From an uncultured Bacteroidia bacterium (GTDB taxonomy: Bacteria > Bacteroidota > Bacteroidia > Bacteroidales > UBA932): a stretch of 44,762 bases of DNA. Shown here piece by piece: positions 39,342 to 44,762 of this stretch. The DNA lies in assembly GCA_902801885.1 (NCBI GenBank), contig CADCJX010000019.1, forward strand, positions 1-44,762, read 5' to 3'. Below the pieces are notes generated by a model. That model did not search any database. It saw nothing but the letters and a program-made list of their open reading frames with translations, and was not told where the DNA came from. Positions within the stretch are counted from its first letter, which is position 1. Each line of letters begins with the position of its first letter. The position numbers were made by a program, and so were the translations under genes.

Positions 39342-41132
39342 ATGAAACGAATCCTAATCTATTGTGTAGTCGCTGCGATGGCCGCAGCCGTGTCCTGTGA
39401 CGACAGAAACCTTGACGAAGAAATGGTCACATCTGCTTCCGGCAGGTACAGGATAGAGTTGAAGGGGGATCCTAACGCTCCTGGCACCAGGATCACGGAG
39501 GCCGAGGATGCTTCCGCCGGATTGAAAACTTCGTGGGTCCCTGGAGAAATGATAAATGTCATGTATTTCAAGGATGGCACAGCCTCCCTTGCCGAACTTA
39601 CGTCTCCTTCAGGCGATGACGTGTTCTCAGGTGAGGTGGAGTCAGGAGAGGACGTGCAGGCATTCCGTACCAGCGACCTCTATTGTATGAGTTCTTCAGA
39701 CCGTATCCATACGAGGGTTTCGGGGACAGATGCAGAATGTACCGTAGATTTCTCCGGTCAGGACGGATCGCTGGGCAATGTGGCTGCCTACGAACTTATG
39801 TATGTAAAGGGTAAGGCTTCGGAAAAGCTTCATTTCGAGCACATGACGTCGGTGATGAAATTGACGTTCTCAGGCCTTTCTGGAACTGAAGTTTCAGCCG
39901 TCCATCTGACATTCACGCCGTCGGATAATCTTTCAGGCCAGGCTATGTTCGCATCGCAGGCTGTTTACACTTTCGGCCCAGGAGGGACCCAGGTGGTCCC
40001 TGACGATGACATATTCTATGACATGCCCGAAACTCACCTCCCTGTCAGCGGAGGCAAGGCCACGGTCTATCTGGTTATTCCTGCGAGAGGAAAACTGACA
40101 GGGGAGTTGTCTGTCAGCCTGACTTGCGGAAGCCACACATATAGACGCTATGTCAAACTTGCTGGCAAATCATTCAAGGCATGTAATGTCGTAGCAAGGG
40201 GCGAAACCCTTACAGACGACGACCTGGTCCCGGACATCGGGGACTATGTCTACAGCGACGGTTCATGGGGACCTTTGGCCTATCACGAGGATAAATGGCC
40301 TCAGGCAGTGATATTCAGCAATTACACAAGTCCTGAAGATCGTGCTGCCGGCTACAAGCATGGTTATGCGATGGCGCTCAGGGATGCGGCGTGGCCGACA
40401 GCTTGGGCTCCTGAGTCCGAGGTCTCTGAAAACCCGGACTATCCCGAGACCGAAAATGTGTTCGAGACCCTCTCTGAATCCGCGCCTCTTATGATGATGG
40501 AGAATCTGGCAGGACTCACGACATGTACAATCCTTAATGGGATATATTTGAGCGACTATGCCCAGGGCAACTATTATGGTTTTCCTGGTTTTACACCGAC
40601 AGGGGCCAGGGCTGCAATCCCGTGCGCCATGAGATACGGTAAGGAGGACTGGGTCTTTGCTTATGGCAATACTGAGAATATATCAGCATTTGAGGCTCCT
40701 CAAGGCACAAGCGGCTGGTTCCTTCCGAGTGTAGGACAATGGTATCTCTGCCTTGCCAATCTTGCCGGGATAGACCCGAATGACTTGGAGTTGACTTTGT
40801 CGGGCAACCAGGTTACCGAGTTGGCATGGAGATTCGGTTCGTCATCAGAAAGACAGGGGTATCTGGATAACTTCTCAAGGTATTTCAGCAGTTTCACCAA
40901 CCAGGTCCTCGGGAGATATGTCCAGTCCGGCCGGATGGTCTCAACCGTGTTCTACCTTCCTAACAACGGGCAGCTGGACTGGTACCTGTGGGCTTGTGAT
41001 GAGGCTACCTCTGATGGCACGGCTGCAGTCGTTTACCTGAACTCGACAGACATCGTGTTCAAGTACATGCCTAAACAGACCGGAGAGTATACCAATAATG
41101 GTTACGCCGCCCGGTCTATACTGGCTTTCTGA
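39342..41132 (+). CDS. Fimbrillin-like surface lipoprotein
   Basis: A 596-residue lipoprotein (leader MKRILIYCVVAAMAAAVSC; lipid cysteine at residue 19, followed by DD). The first half shows the fimbrillin/Mfa-type beta fold: RYRIELKG, TSWVPGEMINVMYF, LHFEHMTSVMKLTFSG and a second transthyretin-like domain. The second half (from GDYVYSDGSWG) is a separate domain with KHGYAMALRDAAWPTAW and GWFLPSVGQWYLC, resembling a Fibrobacter-type paralogous or FGE-like fold found at the end of many Bacteroidota adhesins. It is probably a cell-surface adhesin or fimbrial tip protein. No other fimbrial genes are adjacent. Confidence 0.8.
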   Translation: MKRILIYCVVAAMAAAVSCDDRNLDEEMVTSASGRYRIELKGDPNAPGTRITEAEDASAGLKTSWVPGEMINVMYFKDGTASLAELTSPSGDDVFSGEVESGEDVQAFRTSDLYCMSSSDRIHTRVSGTDAECTVDFSGQDGSLGNVAAYELMYVKGKASEKLHFEHMTSVMKLTFSGLSGTEVSAVHLTFTPSDNLSGQAMFASQAVYTFGPGGTQVVPDDDIFYDMPETHLPVSGGKATVYLVIPARGKLTGELSVSLTCGSHTYRRYVKLAGKSFKACNVVARGETLTDDDLVPDIGDYVYSDGSWGPLAYHEDKWPQAVIFSNYTSPEDRAAGYKHGYAMALRDAAWPTAWAPESEVSENPDYPETENVFETLSESAPLMMMENLAGLTTCTILNGIYLSDYAQGNYYGFPGFTPTGARAAIPCAMRYGKEDWVFAYGNTENISAFEAPQGTSGWFLPSVGQWYLCLANLAGIDPNDLELTLSGNQVTELAWRFGSSSERQGYLDNFSRYFSSFTNQVLGRYVQSGRMVSTVFYLPNNGQLDWYLWACDEATSDGTAAVVYLNSTDIVFKYMPKQTGEYTNNGYAARSILAF

Positions 41133-41139
41133 TAGATTG

Positions 41140-41622
41140 TCAGTTGGTTACGACAGTGCCCATATAGCTGATGGGCTCGCGGTTCCGGCTCCGCAGGTCG
41201 ATGTTGGCCCTGCCGTTCGTGAAAATCTCGAAAGTGTAGACAAGAAGGTCCTCGCCGTTGTTGGTTGAAAGGGTTATCACCCTTCTGTCCGGCTTCGGAT
41301 AAGTCTCGATGTAGTCGCTGATCTTTGCCTCGAAGCTGAGACCCTTGCCTCCTCCGTAGGGAAGGTTCCAAGCCTGTCCGACATAGGGGAGATGTGAGAT
41401 AATCTTGTCTCCGTCGATCTTTACGGAGTAATTGGTCACTGCCTTGGTCATTCCACGGCGAGGATTCATCTGGTCGACATCAATTTCGAAGGTCCTGTTG
41501 TCAAGATTGGCTTGGACCTGTTCTGCGATCCGGGCCTTCTCTTCAGGAGTAACCTTGAGGGCTGCGCAGCTGCCCAGTAGTAGCAGCGAGGCTGCAAGGG
41601 TTATTACGATTGATTTTTTCAT
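41140..41622 (-). CDS. DUF4251 lipoprotein
   Basis: A 160-residue lipoprotein (leader ITLAASLLLLGSC). The DUF4251 signature is present: FEIDVDQMNPRRGMTKAV, YSVKIDGDKIISHLPYVGQAW and LPYGGGKGLSFEAKI. Family function is unknown; members sit in the Bacteroidota envelope. It follows the lytic transglycosylase by 3 bases and converges with the fimbrillin-like gene (7-base gap). Confidence 0.92.
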   Translation of the reverse strand: MKKSIVITLAASLLLLGSCAALKVTPEEKARIAEQVQANLDNRTFEIDVDQMNPRRGMTKAVTNYSVKIDGDKIISHLPYVGQAWNLPYGGGKGLSFEAKISDYIETYPKPDRRVITLSTNNGEDLLVYTFEIFTNGRANIDLRSRNREPISYMGTVVTN

Positions 41623-41625
41623 GGC

Positions 41626-42504
41626 CTATTTGTCGTTTGGAATCAATACTTTATAGGTATGACCTGATTTGTTTTCAAGTTTAGTGCCACGAAGCCAGAG
41701 GTTGGCCTCCTTCAATTGCATGTAGCTGCATCCATGCTGCTCTGCGAAGTCTACAAGACTCTCGATCGGACCGCTTACCGTCACTATGTCCTTGGGGGAG
41801 TAGTAGGGGTATTTCTCAAATCTGTCGACTTTGAAGCCAAAGGCTTCGGGTTTCTCGAAAAACATCTTGGCCACCAGGATCCTGAACATGTACCTGGAAG
41901 TCTCTTCAACCAGCAGGAGATCTAGGGCGGATTTCTGATGCTGGTCGGCGAGTCTCTTGGAGATTCCTCCCTGGCCGGCATTGTAACTGGCTGCGACTGT
42001 CATCCAGTCTCCGTATTTAGAATATGCTTTATTGAGGTACTGGCATGCCGCAATGGTCTCCTTTTCGATATTGTACCTCTCGTCGACTTCCGCATCCACG
42101 ATTAGGCCGTATTCCTTGGCCGTCGTCTTTGTAAACTGCCACAGGCCTGCAGCACCGGCAGTCGACAACGCCTTGGGACTCAGATTGCTTTCAATTGCCA
42201 TCAGGTACTTCAGGTCATCCGGGATTCCGTAAAGCTTAAGGATCGGTTCGATCTGAGGGAAATACCTGTCGGATCGCTTCAGCATCAGGATGGAGTTGAT
42301 GTGGGAATATGTGAAAGTGATCAGTTCCCGATCCATCCTCTCGTATAGGTCGCTCCTGTTGAAACGTACCGTATCTCCTGCAAACACTACATACTGAGGC
42401 ACTGATGGTGCTTGAAACTGAAGCTCACCAGAGCCAAAGCGCTGGCCCCACATGGCAGTGGAGCATATCATGAGTAGCAGTAAAGATATGGCGAAACGTT
42501 TCAT
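41626..42504 (-). CDS. Lytic transglycosylase, SLT/MltD-like
   Basis: A 292-residue exported enzyme (signal MKRFAISLLLLMICSTAMWGQ) that cleaves peptidoglycan with formation of anhydro-muropeptides. The SLT domain has the catalytic Glu in AIESNLSPKALSTAGAAGLWQF, and YNAGQGG is the third family motif. MltD-like enzymes usually end with LysM repeats; here only one degenerate repeat-like tail (CSYMQLKEANLWL...YKVLIP) is visible. It lies 10 bases after trpS. Confidence 0.9.
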   Translation of the reverse strand: MKRFAISLLLLMICSTAMWGQRFGSGELQFQAPSVPQYVVFAGDTVRFNRSDLYERMDRELITFTYSHINSILMLKRSDRYFPQIEPILKLYGIPDDLKYLMAIESNLSPKALSTAGAAGLWQFTKTTAKEYGLIVDAEVDERYNIEKETIAACQYLNKAYSKYGDWMTVAASYNAGQGGISKRLADQHQKSALDLLLVEETSRYMFRILVAKMFFEKPEAFGFKVDRFEKYPYYSPKDIVTVSGPIESLVDFAEQHGCSYMQLKEANLWLRGTKLENKSGHTYKVLIPNDK

Positions 42505-42514
42505 CGATAATAAG

Positions 42515-43630
42515 TTAAATACTGAATCTCTTGGCTTGTTCAGCGATCAGCGCGCTGTCGTTGAAATAGTCAATCTGCATCGATTTCTTTACCTCGTCGA
42601 GCGTTGCCTGCGCGGCAACTTCAGCTACTTCGCTTCCTTTCTTCAGGATGTCATAGACCGCAGGAATGTCCTTCTCATATTCTTTCCTGCGGGCTCTGAT
42701 GGGCTCGAGTTCCTCGTTGAGTATCTTCTCGAGGAATCTCTTGCACTTGACGTCGCCTAGTCCGCCTTTCTGGTAATGGGCTTTCAGCTCATCCAAGTTG
42801 GCATAGTCGGGCCAATAGAGTCCGAAATGTTCGTCTCGGCAGAAGGCATCCAGGTACGTGAACACAGTGTTGCCCTCAATGTGACCAGGGTCGCTGACAT
42901 TGATATGAAGGGGATCGGTGTACATGGACATGACCTTCTTGTGCATCTCGTCTGCCGATTCTGCGAGGTATATGCAGTTGCCGAGCGATTTGCTCATCTT
43001 AGCCTTGCCGTCAGTGCCTGGAAGCCTAAGGCAAGCAGCGTTCGAAGGAAGTACAGCCTTTGGCTCGACAAGGGTCTCGCCGTATATCCTGTTGAAGCTG
43101 CGGACGATTTCGACCGTCTGCTCAATCATCGGTTTCTGGTCTTCTCCGACAGGGACATCCGTAGCCTTGAAAGCCGTAATGTCAGCTGCCTGCGAGATAG
43201 GATAGCAGAAGAATCCAACCGGCAGTCCACTGCCGAATGCCTGCTCTTCGCCTTCTGCGTTGAAGCCACGCATGGCGATTTCGGTCTTTACTGTAGGGTT
43301 CCTTTGAAGCCTGGCAACCGTTACCAGATTCATGTAATAGAAAGTCAGCTCGGTCAGCTGAGGGATCTGGCTTTGGATGAAGAGGGTTACCTTTGATGGA
43401 TCCAGACCGACGGACAGGTAGTCGAGAGCAACCTCGATAATGTTCTGGCGAACCTTTTCAGGGTTGTCGAAATTGTCTGTGAGGGCCTGGGCGTCGGCAA
43501 TGAATATAAACATCTTGTCATAGCCGCCAGCATTCTGGATCGCCACCCTGTTGCGAAGCGATCCAACGTAGTGCCCGATGTGAAGGCGCCCGGTAGGGCG
43601 GTCGCCTGTCAGTATGATTTTGTTAGGCAT
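42515..43630 (-). CDS. trpS: Tryptophanyl-tRNA synthetase
   Basis: A 371-residue class I synthetase that charges tRNA-Trp. The HIGH motif is in [13 protein letters not shown] (residues 13-25) and the KMSKS loop in [22 protein letters not shown] forms part of the tryptophan/ATP site. It is somewhat longer than the 330-residue norm because of an insertion typical of the Bacteroidota/cyanobacterial type ([13 protein letters not shown] region). It follows folE by 8 bases. Confidence 0.96.
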   Translation of the reverse strand: MPNKIILTGDRPTGRLHIGHYVGSLRNRVAIQNAGGYDKMFIFIADAQALTDNFDNPEKVRQNIIEVALDYLSVGLDPSKVTLFIQSQIPQLTELTFYYMNLVTVARLQRNPTVKTEIAMRGFNAEGEEQAFGSGLPVGFFCYPISQAADITAFKATDVPVGEDQKPMIEQTVEIVRSFNRIYGETLVEPKAVLPSNAACLRLPGTDGKAKMSKSLGNCIYLAESADEMHKKVMSMYTDPLHINVSDPGHIEGNTVFTYLDAFCRDEHFGLYWPDYANLDELKAHYQKGGLGDVKCKRFLEKILNEELEPIRARRKEYEKDIPAVYDILKKGSEVAEVAAQATLDEVKKSMQIDYFNDSALIAEQAKRFSI

Positions 43631-43638
43631 GTTCAGAA

Positions 43639-44229
<591 letters not shown>

Positions 44230-44266
44230 TTCGTGGTATGATTGTTGAATAGCACAGCTTGTCCTA

Positions 44267-44274
44267 CAAAATTA
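44267..44274 (-). promoter_or_regulatory. -7 element of the folE operon promoter
   Basis: Minus-strand TAATTTTG matches TAnnTTTG exactly, 37 bases before the folE ATG. No clear -33 box. Confidence 0.5.
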
Positions 44275-44306
44275 GGCAAAAAAAGTTATAGATTAATATT
44301 TTTACA

Positions 44307-44314
44307 TATCTTTG
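44307..44314 (+). promoter_or_regulatory. -7 element for the DUF2795 gene
   Basis: TATCTTTG, an exact TAnnTTTG match, 17 bases before ATG 44332; the short leader argues for the ATG start and against any upstream extension of the frame to 44242. Confidence 0.5.
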
Positions 44315-44331
44315 CAGCAAATAACATCATT

Positions 44332-44553
44332 ATGTATTGGACTCTTGAACTTGCCAGCAGCCTGGACGATGCTCCATGGCCGGCATCAAAGGAAGAACTG
44401 ATCGATTATGCTAACCGTTCTGGTGCTCCGGAAGAAGTTATCGAGAACCTCACTGAATTGGAGGATGACGGCGAGATCTACGAATCCATAGAAGACATCT
44501 GGCCCGACTATCCAACCAAGGAAGATTTCTTCTTCAACGAGGAGGAGTATTAG
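44332..44553 (+). CDS. DUF2795 small acidic protein
   Basis: A 73-residue acidic cytosolic protein. MYWTLELASSLDDAPWPASK and the tail IEDIWPDYPTKEDFFFNEEEY are the hallmark of the DUF2795 family as found almost unchanged across Bacteroidota. The function is unknown; strong conservation suggests a basic cellular role. It is monocistronic as far as can be seen. Confidence 0.93.
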   Translation: MYWTLELASSLDDAPWPASKEELIDYANRSGAPEEVIENLTELEDDGEIYESIEDIWPDYPTKEDFFFNEEEY

Positions 44554-44584
44554 GAGAGGATTTCACTCTTAACATAGTGATTTA

Positions 44585-44623
44585 CAGCGAGATAAGCAAA
44601 AATAATTTGTTTGTCTCGCTGTC
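44585..44623. repeat. 9-bp inverted repeat with 21-base loop
   Basis: ACAGCGAGA (44585-44593 region) and TCTCGCTGT (44614-44622 region) are perfect inverted copies. The loop includes the first TTTGTTTGTCT copy. It may be the DUF2795 terminator, though no T tract follows directly (CATTTTAG). Confidence 0.4.
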
Positions 44624-44701
44624 ATTTTAGGGCGTTTGTTTGCCGAATTTGTTTGTCTAAATCGCTAAAAATCGCTAAAAATAGTAGTTTGTTTGTCTAA
44701 A
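44606..44701 (+). repeat. TTTGTTTGTCT direct repeats and a 10-bp tandem repeat
   Basis: TTTGTTTGTCT occurs at 44606, 44648 and 44688, with a partial TTTGTTTG at 44635. The 14-base form TTTGTTTGTCTAAA is at 44648-44661 and 44688-44701, exactly 40 bases apart. ATCGCTAAAA is repeated in tandem at 44661-44680. The pattern resembles binding sites at a mobile-element end or an operator array. Confidence 0.6.
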
Positions 44702-44707
44702 AATCAT

Positions 44708-44715
44708 TATGTTTG
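44708..44715 (+). promoter_or_regulatory. -7-like element ahead of a gene start at the right edge
   Basis: TATGTTTG matches TAnnTTTG and lies 36 bases before ATG 44751, which opens a frame reading MGRP before the window ends. The gene cannot be identified from four residues. Confidence 0.35.
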
Positions 44716-44762
44716 TACATCCTCGTGAGTATCGGGGAAAGGACAAACAATGGGCAGACCGA

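Noticed and set aside
44661-44680. Tandem ATCGCTAAAA units as a CRISPR or iteron array
   Set aside because: Only two units without spacers; no cas or replication gene is visible.

Overview
The window comes from a member of the phylum Bacteroidota, most likely order Bacteroidales. Three things point there: repeated promoter cores of the form TAnnTTTG, mostly without Shine-Dalgarno sequences; Bacteroidota-type families (fimbrillin-like lipoprotein, DUF4251, DUF4886, DUF2795, a TPR regulator with an AraC-type HTH, a CarboxypepD_reg/plug/barrel receptor); and an arabinose operon of the Bacteroides type. Base composition is moderate and many lipoproteins and secreted glycan enzymes are present, which suggests a gut or rumen glycan degrader. 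The genus cannot be fixed from this sequence.

Region by region. 1-178 is the remnant of an IS30-family transposase. 334-6528 (+) is a glycan cluster: GH78 rhamnosidase, Tat-leader Gfo/Idh/MocA oxidoreductase, DUF1080 lipoprotein and Tat-leader metallophosphatase, a combination that fits oxidative (3-keto) glycoside cleavage. 6546-7161 (+) is a small basic protein plus a cytoplasmic FKBP. 7310-9540 (-) is a CE7-like esterase followed by a glycerophosphodiesterase lipoprotein. 9664-15004 (+) is a five-gene run: pgi, a galacturonokinase-like GHMP kinase, a sugar nucleotidyltransferase, a secreted propeller-like protein and a GH99/WbsX-like lipoprotein. 15001-24190 (-) is a seven-gene arabinose operon: SSS symporter, araD, araA, araB, lipoprotein hydrolase, outer-membrane barrel, MFS permease. 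A GH51 arabinofuranosidase is read divergently from it.

26253-27074 holds a large palindrome, a tRNA-Asp gene with its own promoter and terminator, and an hsp20 gene whose upstream region looks sigma-54-like and carries a long inverted repeat. 27432-29900 (+) is an outer-membrane receptor-like barrel. 29971-37031 (+) is a tightly packed six-gene run mixing a secreted SGNH-like protein, purine nucleoside phosphorylase, UvrA, a GT2 glycosyltransferase, a Stealth phosphotransferase and a DUF47/PhoU-like protein.

37216-38922 (-) is a membrane TPR regulator with an AraC-type HTH, split by one in-frame TAA. It is divergent from a 50-residue small protein and a fimbrillin-like surface lipoprotein (39174-41132). 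41140-44229 (-) is a housekeeping run: folE, trpS, lytic transglycosylase, DUF4251. 44332-44553 (+) is a DUF2795 protein. The last 200 bases carry TTTGTTTGTCT repeats, a perfect inverted repeat and the probable start of another gene. No CRISPR array, phage or conjugation module is visible. The most unusual signals are the kinase/nucleotidyltransferase operon, the near-duplicate Tat leaders on two unrelated enzymes, the split regulator and several overlapping promoter/terminator palindromes.
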